From: Lineus longissimus
Lineage: Eukaryota > Nemertea > Pilidiophora > Heteronemertea > Lineidae
Length of the DNA stretch: 64,000 bases
NCBI RefSeq assembly: GCF_910592395.1
Contig: NC_088321.1
Coordinates: forward strand, 5,084,001 to 5,148,000
Reading direction: 5' to 3'
Both the position numbers and the translations under genes were made by a program. The notes beneath the pieces were generated by a model. It was given only the letters and a program-made list of their open reading frames with translations, did not search any database and was not told where the DNA came from. This document shows positions 23,703-34,079 of the stretch, in pieces; positions within the stretch are counted from its first letter, which is position 1, and each line of letters starts with the position of its first letter.

Positions 23703-25752
23703 TTGAGTAAGTGGTATAATAAGTTGCATTGATTGCAAATTTTGACAATTTTCTATGAAATCGCATATTATTACATCAAAGGCTGTTTGCCCCCCCCCCC
23801 CCCCGACTTTGTGTGAAGGTCATGGAATGACTTAAGATGATGTGCAAAAAGGCAGGATTTGAAACCCAAGTGATAGTTTTAATGTTGGCCAGATACCTCT
23901 ATTAGCCAGTGTGTACATTCTGTGTACATTTTGATGAACACAGGTTGGTGAAAAAAGCACACCAAAGGTGCTTTAATTCCAACCAAATTTTATATGTGTT
24001 ATGAAGAAGCTTTTATCAAAATAATAGTAAAAATTCAAACATTCCAATACCGATTGCCTGAGAAAAATTGATTGTGTACAGCATTGCCATCAAATCGTCA
24101 CTGGCGGACCGATATTGGCCTATTAGAATACAAGTTCTAAACTGGCCAGTGACACAATATTTCCTTATATTAATTATCAAAAAGTATATCCCTGTTATGG
24201 CCTGAATCTGTAGATTAAGAATCCACCAAAGATTGAAGAATAAATCCACTTTCACCCATCACAGTCATGTATTTACCACAGCTTCACAGTTCAGCACGGA
24301 CTATGTGCCACACTTCCTCCAGTGGATGAATACATGTGTCTGTCCTGTTAATGAAATTAAAATTTCATCAACAATTGCATTGGTTGCATTTTTTGGTCAC
24401 CCAATATGCTTAAAAGGATTCATAGAGAGGCGGTATTTCATTCAACATAATGAGGTGAACGAAATCGTCAGTGTGAGAATGTTGCAAAATTTGCGGCTAT
24501 TCAGCTTCTCCTGCATTATACATGTAGGGTTGGCATTATATGACCCATTCTTCCTCTAGTACACTCCACTTATATTCAATCCTCGAATTTAGTCAGTCTG
24601 GAAGAGGATCGATTTCCGTTCTTGGTGCTTGTTATAGCCTACCACAATTGTAGTGTTTGTAGAGGTATGGACTATCATACTGGTTTAATCACTCGACCCA
24701 AGATATTGCCATGTTCGGTATGAAGTGAAACTATCAACCTTGATCAGAAACGAGATGAAGCCGAAAGAGGATACATGCTATCCGAAATTAGGCAATCAGG
24801 CTGCATTGGGAATCTCTGAATGAAAAAGTGAAAGCGTCCTGACAGGCTGATAAGTGCAGATCCCTTAATATGCAGTTCGAAGATTTGAAGGGGGCATAGA
24901 AGAGAGGCCACTATGGCACGACATTGACGCCAATTAATACACTCACCAGAACTAGAATTCGGCACAAAGGTTAAGAAACTTGATGGAACACAACCATCGA
25001 ATGAACAGGTGCTGTTAAAAGTACTTGTGTTCATTAAGAGCCAGTTTTTATAAGAATCAGGCGGATTTCTATTAGAGGGTGATATTATAACCGTCTAATA
25101 TTTGCCTGAAATTTTTGTTGGTGAAAGGCATATGGGCAGATAGGAAAATCCTGAACTTCTAGGTCCCTAAAACGAACATGCTTTTTTCTAGTGTCTCTTG
25201 GCATGGTCACTGTCTCTTGGCATGGTCACTGTTTTGACACCTGATTCAGGAGATGTTAATCGTAACGAAGCGTTTTCTGTTAGGGTTCGTCTCTCTGTAT
25301 GAAGCGCTCAGGATACGTATCTTCATATCCCAAGATATTTTGTTGAGCGCTTGTTAACGATGCTTCACTACATGAATGTATGCGCCTGCTAATATCTCGG
25401 CCGCGGAGATATGTCGTTAGCTCTTAAACCGTCTCGCCATATCTCGTCATGATTTTTATTGACTGCATGGTGGACCACTGGGCGATGCGTGGTCCTCCCA
25501 TCATTCGGGTCCGTATTTTTTGTCATATTTTTGTCATGGGACTGGGGCATGATCTCTGGGAGTGGTTGAGACATCAAGACAAAGTCATTAATATTCACGA
25601 CAAACACGTTTCTCGGTCGGCTATGCCTGAGGTCAGTCCCCCTTCCCCCCCCCCCCCCCCACCCCCCCACCCAATCTAGTAAATACGGCCCTGTTTTCAA
25701 CCTGGAATATGAAATTACCCCTGCCCCTGCCCCTATCCCTGCCCCACTCTAG
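23703..25752. other. No gene recognised; homopolymers and small tandem repeat
   Basis: Contains C runs near 23792-23805 and 25643-25672, a perfect 19-base tandem doublet (tgtctcttggcatggtcac at 25192-25210 and 25211-25229) and CCCCTGC repeats near 25719-25745. No exon recognised. Confidence 0.45.
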
Positions 25753-25762
25753 TCTCGCGAGA
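25753..25762. promoter_or_regulatory. TCTCGCGAGA palindrome, copy 1
   Basis: Sits in ctctagtctcgcgagat, repeated exactly at 26732-26748. TCTCGCGAGA is a known bidirectional promoter element bound by ZBTB33-type factors in vertebrates. Whether it acts here is inference. Confidence 0.35.
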
Positions 25763-26111
25763 TCCATATCAAGCGAGGGTAGGAAGCGTTACGTAGCGTC
25801 GTTGAGCTGATTAACCCTGCCCCTACCCCTGCCCAGTGTGTTGCAGACACTGTTGGCCTGGCGCTGCCGGCCACGCCCAATTGTTTAGTGGCGGCAATGA
25901 TCAAATATTATCCTGTAAAAGATGGAACGCTCCGCTCATCCGGGTTTGGTGGTTTTTTTTCCTCACCCCAACCCTCATTTTGTGTCATCAGACAGACCGG
26001 GCCCAGGAGACCGGGATCACCATCCTGACCATATGTCTGACGTACCCTCCGCAATGAGGCTGTGCATGCGGGTGGAAGTGTTCTGGTGCCACAAACGGGT
26101 CTGTAAATAAG

Positions 26112-26119
26112 TATAAAAG
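26112..26119 (+). promoter_or_regulatory. Possible TATA box (TATAAAAG)
   Basis: gtataaaagcagcccc lies about 1.45 kb before the first recognisable KDZ exon. A candidate micro-exon (26518-26525, between ttttttgcag and gtaagtgat) follows downstream. Suggestive only. Confidence 0.3.
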
Positions 26120-26737
26120 CAGCCCCAGAGCAGTCCCAGAAATAGTCCTGTCGCCTCCCCCCTCCCGTCCCCTATCTCTTTTAAGCTGAAGATGAGTGAG
26201 GCCTGTTCTTAAATCCAGACGAGTCATGACTGTCCAAGAGGGGCTCTCTTTCTGACCTACAGCGGGACCCGCAGGCATAGAACAATAAAGACGACAATAA
26301 CATCGTGTTTTCCAATCTCCCCAGCGCAGGTTGTGTGGTTATGTCTCTCTGTTACCACTGTCAACGATTTGCTCCGATCCTCCGCCGTCGTTTCGGTATT
26401 CTCTCCATCCACGCGCTGGTGCAGCTGTATGCTCAATAATAATTGTGCCAATAATTGTACTGCCATCATTTTTCAAGAATTTCTTGAAAATGTTGATTTT
26501 CTACTTTTTTGCAGGATTTAAATCTGGTAAGTGATGTATTTGCATTATTTTGGGCAGACCTGCCCACTACATACGGAATCAACGAACGTAGGTCGCAAAA
26601 TATTACAAAGCAATTCGTTTTGAAGAAAAAATTTTGACATTAAGTCCTTATATCTCTGCTTCGAGTGCAGCAGTAAAATGTTCTTATTTTAGTCCGAGAA
26701 TTGGCTTTGCCCTCATCAGTTAGTTACAGAACTCTAG

Positions 26738-26747
26738 TCTCGCGAGA
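26738..26747. promoter_or_regulatory. TCTCGCGAGA palindrome, copy 2
   Basis: Second exact copy with the same 17-base context as 25753, 60 bases before the 26810-27324 palindrome. Confidence 0.35.
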
Positions 26748-26809
26748 TTACGTCATTTGCCGGCTCTGCTGATTGACTCCACTGATTGACATACAATGCC
26801 AATCGCATG

Positions 26810-27324
26810 GCAGATTAGTGCCATAAAAAATAAAATATTATCTTGTTATTACGAGATCTTTTCTCGTTACTACGAGATCTTTTCTCGTTATTATGAGATC
26901 TTTTCTCGTTATTACGCGATGTTATCTCGTTATTACGAGATCTTTTCTCGTTATTACGCGATCTTTTCTCGTTATTACGAGATCTTTTCTCGTTATTACG
27001 AGATCTTTTCTCGTTATTACGAGATGCGAAAGTGCACGCAACATCGAGGATTAAAGCTCAGGATCAAGCGCGGGAAAGGTCCGTACTTTATAGACCCATT
27101 ATACCATCATCGCGTAATAACGAGATAACATCTCGTAATAACGAGAAAAGATCGCGTAATAACGAGATAACATCTCGTAATAACGAGAAAAGATCGCGTA
27201 ATAACGAGAAAAGATCGCGTAATAACGAGAAAAGATATCGTAATAACGAGATAACATCGCGTAATAACGAGAAAAGATCTCGTAATAACGAGATAATATT
27301 TTATTTTTTATGGCACTAATCTGC
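26810..27324. repeat. 515-base palindrome of TCTCGTTATTACGAGA units
   Basis: Left arm about 26810-27025 begins gcagattagtgccataaaaa; right arm about 27109-27324 is its reverse complement, ending tttttatggcactaatctgc. The arms consist of tandem units of about 21 bases (tctcgttattacgagatcttt and variants with acgcgat), each itself palindromic. A unique spacer of about 85 bases (aagtgcacgcaacatcgagg...) lies between. The terminal 30 bases are non-repetitive and shared by both arms, like the ends of a MITE. Expected to extrude a cruciform or to give a long RNA hairpin. Confidence 0.95.
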
Positions 27325-27576
27325 TGCCGTAGATTATTAAGCATTTGCAGCAGGTAAGAAGAAATCTTTTTCGATACATGATCTCTTGTTATGTATGTAG
27401 CATTGGCCTCCGTGTGTCGTGTCGGCGCATGCTTTCAGAGCCAGCTGTGTGTACAAAGTGCATGCATTCATCGTCGTGTGCATTCCCATTGCCACATGGC
27501 CATGGGCATAGGGCTTTTCGACAAAATTGATAATTAATGATTAATTCCAAAGCATAAGAATGGCTTTTTCCTTCAG

Positions 27577-28060
27577 AAAATGGTCAGGTCAAGGAAAATA
27601 AGAGACTTTGCTTTACCCTAGAAGATGGAAAGTATGTCCAAGTTGAGGTACCATTTCCTGCACCCCATATGGTATTCAGTGCTGACAATGTGCAGCCCTG
27701 TCCTACAACATCATATGAACCAGAATGGAATCTTCTTGACATTGAACATACAGGTAATTTGCTTGACAAGAGGGGGCATGTGTTCTTTCTATTCTTAAAC
27801 TAGGCTGTTTTTTTCCATTCACTGGGATTCAGAAAGAAAAAAAATCCTCCGACTACTCCACTCATGATAATCATATTCTACTAAAAAATTGATTGTTGAC
27901 ACTCTAATATATGATTTTTGACCAGGTTTCAATTCTTTGTTGGATATTCCACTCCAGTATACAAACATTGAGTCCACTCGAGATACCTATCATTCGCATG
28001 TTTCACTAAAAAAATATCCATGTATTTTGACTCTGTATCCTGGCAATTTTCAAATGAAAC
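27577..28060 (+). pseudogene. KDZ gene, N-terminal exons
   Basis: Exon 27577-27753 follows ttttccttcag and ends at cag|gtaattt, reading ...CFTLEDGKYVQVEVPFPAPH and ...SYEPEWNLLDIEHTG. Exon 27926-28060 follows tttttgaccag and continues in phase (g|gt), reading FNSLLDIPLQYTNIEST through YPCILTLYPGNFQMK. Codon-like and open, but with no domain I can name; the N-terminus of KDZ proteins is variable. At 28061 the frame runs straight into the promoter/exon repeat, so the real end of this exon is lost. Confidence 0.6.
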
Positions 28061-28222
28061 TTAAAGGAAAGGGCCCGCCAAAAAATGGGGAGTTTTGGAC
28101 GGCCCGGTCAAAACCTTAGGCGGGAATAAGGTTTCATTGATAAATATAAGGAGTTTCAAGGCCCCCAAATTACTTGTAAGGTTCAATAGATACTGGCCTT
28201 TCATTGGTTTACAGTTTGCGTA

Positions 28223-28733
28223 TCATTTACATACTCTCATCTTGAAAAATATGACAATATTTACGATCACGTTATTGATTTTTGCAACATTTTCGGTAAC
28301 GCGCCCCTTGCGGATCTGTAAGGTACCATTCGGATGCTTGAAAAATGTTAGTGGCGTGGCTCCATCTGCTACAGCTGTCACCGCGCCGGTGTTAGTCTCA
28401 CGTCTTGGCGTCTGCACCACCCTTGGGGAACACCTCAATGCCGTTGGCGTACTGACGAGACCAGCGTCTCTAGAGGCTCCGACATTCGCCATGAGCAGTG
28501 ACAGCTAGGTCACTTAGCTGGAATGGCCCCATCTCCTCTTCACTCATGTTCATTGCCGGCAATTCTGGCAAATATCTTGAGTCGTCCTGGTTGTCAAACA
28601 AGTCTTGGATAATATGCTGCTCCATTTCTTCTGTACTGTTCGGATCAGGGGCCTCGCGGCTCTCCACCGGCCCAGAATCCACCGGCGACTCGAAATCCAT
28701 ACTACTATTCTCTCCATTTTCTCCTCTCTCCAA
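28223..28733 (-). pseudogene. Acidic first exon, copy 2, frameshifted
   Basis: Same reading as 15203-15655 starting at ATG 28733 (MERGENGENSSMDFESP...). The CTAG insertion at 28505-28508 shifts the frame after ...EEMGPFQLSDL. The downstream half (MANVGASRDAGLVSTP... to IRKGRVTENVAKINN) is intact in another frame. Apart from this indel the two copies differ by few substitutions. Confidence 0.7.
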
Positions 28734-28887
28734 CTCACAACTATCGCTATTGACTGCGTAACATACACTAACATTCTTTCGCTATCATTGCTAACTTCAT
28801 TTACTAGAACACTGGCCTCTTTGTAGCCGATTATGTAACCCATAGTTGAAACACCTGACAGCGCCGCCCGGCATGATACACGTGCTA

Positions 28888-28966
28888 CTGGCATATTTAT
28901 AACTCGTAGTAAATAAGGTTGTAAAAATATGCAAATGAGATGCCGTATATGGAAACCATGACGTCA
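28888..28966 (-). promoter_or_regulatory. Second copy of the CRE/octamer/TATA/E-box promoter
   Basis: Minus strand: CRE TGACGTCA (28959-28966), octamer ATTTGCAT (28929-28936), TATAAATA (28894-28901), then CACGTG just downstream. Identical motifs and spacing to copy 1. If active it would transcribe antisense through the KDZ exons upstream. Confidence 0.6.
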
Positions 28967-29012
28967 CTAAGCAGTGCTTATTTCTGCTACGGGTGGCGCT
29001 GTTGCTTGCTTC

Positions 29013-29790
29013 TGGAGGCGCTATTCAACCTCTTTAACGACCCATCCATGAATAACTTTTTCTGATTTAAACTCTCCTTGATGATATACTTAATTGCCTA
29101 TCATATCATCTCATCCCTCTCCCTGATTTTGTTTTAGCTCTATCTTTTAATTGAGGCGCTCTTTATTCTGGTACTTCGTCATTTGTATTTCGCGCGCTTT
29201 CCGTTTCGCGCGCTTGCATCTCTGGTACATCACTACGTCATTCGCCATTTTAGATTCAGAAGACGGCCCTCGCGGATCGTTGAAGGGTTTTGACCTTTCT
29301 AAGTGTGAGAAACTGGATGAGAGCAACTCCAGGTATAAGATAAATTGTATAAGAATCCCCCTTGCCCCATCATGTTGGTCAATATCGAGTCAAGGGCTCA
29401 TTAAACACACTTGAAAGTGATGGCTATCGATATCATTTAGATTTGTCTCGGTCAGGTTGCACGCTGATGTGTGTATTGATACATTAGGCCTCTTGGGTAC
29501 TGGTTCCAGGGCGAAGTCTCTTTTGTAATATTCGGGTAATATTTGTGAGTTCCCGTTATATTTTAATGCCATGCTGGTAGCTGGTAAACTGTTTGTACTG
29601 ATCTTGGTTGGGAACTATGGACTTTTCATGATTGAAAGTCATAATGTGCCATGTGAGACTTCTCTGGTGACCTTGTATTGTAGATTGTCCATCTTTGTGA
29701 AGGTGGCAGCACCTGTCGGACCATGTGTTATGGGAATTGTTTATTCAATGACAAAGTGAACTTATTTTTGTGTTATATTTTATTTTGCAG
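29013..29790 (+). other. Intron-like stretch with one possible exon
   Basis: A candidate exon 29260-29332 (tagattcag| ... |gtataag) reads DGPRGSLKGFDLSKCEKLDE, but its phase does not join the next KDZ exon. Otherwise nothing recognisable. Confidence 0.3.
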
Positions 29791-30816
29791 AAACAAAGTT
29801 TTGGAACTAACATCCAGTCGTTCTCGTTAGTAATTCCTTCGATTCGTCACAATGAGGGCACTGCACAGCCAAAGAAAAGAAGCAGATACGGTCAAGAAAA
29901 AGTTTCTCAGCTTGAGAACTGGAATGCTATTCATGATGGAATGTTCACCAGTTTCCAAGAGTCGCTTGTTCCTGGTATGAACTGTGGAGCGTGCAGTGTT
30001 CGATTGTTAATGTTATCCGTGTATCGATAAGATGACTGTTATGTTGGCTTCTTTCTTTGCGGCAGCTGTGTTGAAGAAGTGCATAAACACACATTGTTTC
30101 ACCAACCATACAAATGGCAGGTCAGTGTCTAATACTGTGTTTTGTGACATAATGCAACTTTTTTGCTGCATGTCAGATAATGACGTATTTGTATCGTACA
30201 TTTCAGTTTCAGTGATTGTGTTTCGGGACACCAAAACAATTCAATCAATTCTTTCAGAAATGTATTGTTGTTATGCCAAATCTCAATGCTTCAGTTTTGC
30301 TGAAACAGCTATATGGTTGTTACAGTATTATTTTCAAGTTGAGGGCAAAACTGGTCGATCAATAATGCACGTAGGATGTAAATACAATGTATTTAGAAGA
30401 GAATAGTTTTTGCAGTGAAAGAAAAACCCCAACTGGTGATCAAATATTCTTTAGTTGGATTTCATGATGGCCTTACAAAGGAGACGATAAAAAACCAAAA
30501 AAGTTTTCAGGTAAAAAGGGAGGCCATTAAGGCATTTGCCCCCCTTGCTTGGTGAATTTCCATCCCCAGGACAGCAAGTTGTGGAGCGTATAGTGAAAGC
30601 CCTGGACGATGATTAGTCCATTCATGTATAAATCAATTTGGGTATGCACAGATTTGCTTGGTTGATATATCACCCTCTAATCTGAATCATTTTCTATGCA
30701 GGCTCGAACTTGGAATTCATTTGTACCCAGGGGTAGTTGTGAAAAAGTTGTCCGGAGACATACCCATTCCTGCTCTACAGCATTTATACGGCCCCTGGTC
30801 ATTGTTGATGATAAAG
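29791..30816 (+). pseudogene. KDZ gene, exons leading into the CxC domain
   Basis: Exon 29791-29974 (tattttgcag| ... cctg|gtatga) reads ...PKKRSRYGQEKVSQLENWNA, with a basic patch that could be a nuclear signal. Exon 30702-30816 (ttctatgcag| ... aaag|gtttgc) reads ARTWNSFVPRGSCEKVV, then HSCSTAFIRPLVIVDDKG, and joins the next exon in phase. The first of these two junctions is out of phase, so either an exon is missing between them or the gene is damaged there. Confidence 0.6.
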
Positions 30817-31209
30817 GTTTGCATTGAAAATTTCTCTCTTAGATACAATCTTAAATACTTGTTGTACCTTAGCTCTTTTATTCCCATTTTTGAAGAAACC
30901 AACTTCTTTCATTGTTTTCATTAATGCATAATGCTGTTTGTACTGTAGCAACAAGCCTGTGAAGAGAACCAAAAAAGCCTAATGACTGCTTTTAGTTTGT
31001 AACTTATTCTTCCATTCATCTCGACTTATCTCATTTTGTTTCAGGACGATATCATCGATTGAATTTCCAGTTTTGCCTCTGTGAACCAGAGTCTGTTACC
31101 CTGATACGTCATCACCTGTGGCCTTCGTCTCCAAAGAAACCACGCATGTGTTTTCATTTCCACTTCATGGATTTGCTGCGGGTAATATATCTTCAAGGAA
31201 CAAGTTGTA

Positions 31210-31383
31210 CCCCCATTTCGCCTACACCCATTTCGCCTACACCCATTTCGCCTACCCCCATTTCGCCTACCCCCATTTTGCCTACTCACCATTTCGCCTA
31301 CACCCACTTCGCCTATTCACCATTTCCCCTACTCACCATTTCGCCTACTCACCATTTCGCCTACTCACCATTTCGCCTACTAA
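31210..31383 (+). repeat. Left terminal minisatellite
   Basis: About a dozen units of 15-16 bases alternating cccatttcgcctaca and ctcaccatttcgccta. Inverted partner at 33368-33562. Confidence 0.95.
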
Positions 31384-31442
31384 AAAGGAAAAGAGTGGTG
31401 TGCGCTGGACATTTGAACAATTTTACGAATTGTTGAGCTTGG

Positions 31443-31498
31443 TTTTTAGCTCACCTCTTAGCAGAGGTGAGCTTATCCCATACCGTGGCGTCCGTCGT

Positions 31499-31533
<35 letters not shown>

Positions 31534-32566
31534 CGTCGTCCGTTAGCAGGGCACGTTTCGTAACTGTTAGAGCTATTGAGTTGAAACTTGGTACACATGT
31601 ACCCTTATGTAATGACACCTTGGAGACCAAGTTTCGGTCCGATTCGTTTCATGGTTTGGCCACCAGGGGGCCAAACGTTAAAAGTGAAAATATGCAATAT
31701 CTCCCTTAATAGTAGTCGGGAAATTTTGAAAAAAATATGGTAGGTACTTCTAGCAAAGGTGCATCATATATCCTCCGGGTTTTTGATTTGACCTCCTTTT
31801 CAAGGTCACAGAGGTCAAATGGTGTAAATTGGCCGTTAGGATGTAACGATGGCACGTTTCTAAACTGCAATGACTATTGATACCAAATTTGGTACACATT
31901 TACCCCTTAGTCAGGTGATCTCAGGGACCGAAGTTTGGTCCAATATGATTCACCACTTGACCACCAGGGGGCAAAATCCAAAAACCTTAAAAATGTGATT
32001 ATTCCTTAACTTCTTGCCCGATTGCCACCAATTTGATATCATGGGTACATCTAACCACCATACAGTATATGTCACACAGGTTTTTAATTTGACCTTCTTG
32101 TCAAGGTCACAGAGGTCAAATGGCGTAAATTCGCCGTCAGGCCGTAACTATGGCACGTTTCTTAATTGCAATGACTATTGATCACAAATTAAGTACACAT
32201 GTACCCCTTGGTCAGGTGATCTCAGGTACCGAAGTTTGGTGCGATCTGATTTGCCGTTTGGCCTCCAGGGAGGGGGCCAAATCCTAAATTCTTCAAAATG
32301 CCATTATTCCTAGTAATGACTTCCCCGATTGTCACCAATTTTATATCATAGGTACATCTAATTCTAACAACCATTCAATGTGTCACCCGGGTCTTCTTTG
32401 ATTTGACCTACTTTTCAAGGTCACAGAGGTCGAATGTACTGTAAATTGGCCATTTTGGGGAAATTGTAATTGCTTGGACTTACATCAAACCTAACACTAC
32501 ATGACACAATACCATGTTCTTTATCCATCTTTTCTCCACATGAGGTGAGCACAATGGCCCTGGCCA
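31443..32566 (+). repeat. Hairpin-headed repeat with three ~300-base internal repeats
   Basis: Opens with the palindrome agctcacctcttagcagagg-tgagct and a (CGT)n run (about 31487-31541). The body has three diverged tandem units with a period of about 300 bases, marked by ggcacgtttc at 31550, 31850 and 32151 and by caaggtcacagaggtcaaatg between them. Ends near ggtgagcacaatggccctggcc. Non-coding and of a type common in marine invertebrate genomes; no transposition class assigned. Confidence 0.8.
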
Positions 32567-32833
32567 TTTTTTTCCTTTATATTATAGTGTATTTCCCAGT
32601 TAAACTTTACCATACTTTATCATTCCAACCCGGCCTCTTGAGACAAGACCACCATTGATTTTTTAAGCCTTTTTGCAGTTAAATTGTCACAGTTCGACCG
32701 CCTCGCAATGCTTCGGGTTGTGAATCTGAAATTTGGATATGACATTCCAGACAGTCAGGCGAGTAAATGGTGACATTTTATTAGAACTGGTGGTTGTCCA
32801 CGAATTTTTTTTCTTCAAATTGGACAAATTTGA

Positions 32834-33073
32834 GAGACCATGATATTTCCACTGTTTTCAGCCAAATCTCAAAACACGCCCCCTTATTGTCAAATTACCA
32901 TATATCAAAATTTATTTTTTCATCAAAAAAATTATTTTTATCTGTAGACTTGCCATACCAAATATCTTTCCAATACCTCTCCAAATAAGCACTTGACAGT
33001 TGAAAACACACTCGCGTCTAATTTATAGGTCTGGAACCTCCAACCTATGAATATTCAATGGTGGTCTTGTCTC
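32834..33073. mobile_element. MITE with GAGAC termini, copy 2 (inverted)
   Basis: Reverse-complement relative of 10775-11001: begins gagaccatgatatttcc and ends caatggtggtcttgtctc, with internal agacttgccata, caatacctctccaaata and cctccaacctatgaatatt. No clear target duplication is left. Confidence 0.7.
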
Positions 33074-33367
33074 TCTTCACTTCACTTAATTGGGGGTGGG
33101 GGGAGGGAAGGTCACTCTTCAACATGTAGATATTGATGTGTTCGGGTCAATTGCCGACATACTAGTACTTCCATTTTCAAGGGGTTATAAAGGCGAGGGG
33201 GGGGGGCTTTTCATCATTTCAATTATGAATATTTGTAAGTGAAGAACCCAAGAGTCTTGGCCTGTTTTTTTACATCTTGGTACAACCAAGCGCTGCCCTA
33301 CAGGATATCTTCATTGTGGAGCTTGGCTTTACAAATGGTCATTACATCTTTTGAATTTGAAATGATG

Positions 33368-33562
33368 TAGGCGAAATGGGTAATAGGCGAAATGGTGAAT
33401 AGGCGAAATGGGTGTTGGCGAAATGGTGAGTAGGTGAAATGGTGAGTAGGCGAAATGGGTAATATGCGAAATGGTGAATAGGCGAAATGGGTGTAGGCGA
33501 AATGGTGAGTAGGCGAAATGGGTAAATTTTGTAGGCGAAATGGGTGTAGGCGAAATGGGGAT
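33368..33562 (-). repeat. Right terminal minisatellite (inverted)
   Basis: Reverse complement of the 31210-31383 array: gtaggcgaaatgggt and variants, about 13 units. Confidence 0.95.
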
Positions 33563-34079
33563 GAACCATTCCTGTCATGGACCTCTGTGAAGCATTCAAG
33601 CACTTCTACAGTCCTTATGTTCATTTTGAAGACCCGGTAAGTGGGTTGTATGTCTTTGTCATGAATTTTTTAAAAGAAAGATTGGTTACACTGAGACTCT
33701 AAGACTAAGGCCAGGGAATTAATAAAACTAAGTGACCCCCACTGACAGAAACCAATGTATCTCAGTGACATTGTTTACTTCGAATACGTGTATTGTATAG
33801 TATCTCAATGTCTCACTGACTCAGAAACGTTGTGCGACCACCCCTAGTTGTTATCTACAGTGTTTATTGTTTGTCCCTCCAATAAGATTTGATACAATCG
33901 AAATCCCTGCTGTGAAATTCACTATTTTTGCCGAATTGAATGTTAGGGGCTAGGAGCCAAAAGTAATCTTTTAATTTTAATAAAACGAATCTTTTGTATC
34001 CCCCTTTATGGCTTTAAACCAGACTTGGGCGGATGCATATCCAGTGCTGGTCTTTATTCAAATTTCTCTAAATTCACAG

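Larger units (their letters stand above)
28061..29012 (-). repeat. Promoter-plus-exon repeat, copy 2
   Basis: Sister of 14995-15890, antisense to the KDZ gene and inserted at its second recognised exon. Differences include an in-frame gain of about 60 bases near 28784-28845 (absent from copy 1) and a 4-base CTAG insertion at 28505-28508. Confidence 0.85.
31202..33562. mobile_element. Foldback-like composite element with minisatellite ends
   Basis: A 2361-base insertion flanked by GAAC (31198-31201 and 33563-33566) inside a KDZ exon. Its ends are inverted copies of one minisatellite: cccatttcgcctaca repeats at 31210-31383 and the reverse complement gtaggcgaaatgggt repeats at 33368-33562. The interior carries a hairpin-headed repeat (31443-32566), a MITE (32834-33073) and unassigned sequence. 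This matches foldback elements, whose long inverted termini are built of tandem subrepeats. No transposase is inside, so it must have been moved in trans. Confidence 0.78.
31045..33636 (+). pseudogene. KDZ CxC exon, split by an insertion
   Basis: The exon starts after tttgtttcag and reads RYHRLNFQFCLCEPES, then RHHLWPSSPKKPRMCFHFHF and MDLLRVIYLQG. This is the end of the KDZ CxC zinc-binding domain (FCxC ... LWPSSPxxP) and the following helix. Coding stops at 31201 where the 31202-33562 element begins, and resumes at 33567 with ...IPVMDLCEAFKHF to the donor gacccg|gtaagt at 33636. Removing the element and one GAAC copy leaves the frame exactly continuous. Confidence 0.85.

Noticed and set aside
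24744-25034. 96-codon minus-strand frame
   Set aside because: No domain resemblance, no splice-site support and no conservation evidence within the window.
26810-27324. CRISPR-like regular repeats
   Set aside because: Units are directly tandem and palindromic without unique spacers, and the DNA is eukaryotic.
26796-27344. Tyr/Phe/Ser-repeat and Arg/Asn-repeat frames in the palindrome
   Set aside because: The 21-base repeat is a multiple of three and lacks stops in several frames; the openness is a repeat artefact.
14995-29012. A 13 kb tandem duplication joining both pairs of repeats
   Set aside because: The spacing of the 0.9 kb copies (about 13.07 kb) is close to that of the 7.5 kb copies (about 13.25 kb), but the sequence between them does not align and the identities differ widely, so the events are independent.
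31118-31546. Long plus-strand frame with ISPTPISPTP-type repeats
   Set aside because: It is a translation of the minisatellite at 31210-31383 joined to KDZ exon sequence in the wrong frame; all frames of a 15-base repeat are open.
33298-33624. Minus-strand frame rich in FRLHPFRL/HFAYTHFAY repeats
   Set aside because: Translation of the inverted minisatellite; no independent coding signal.
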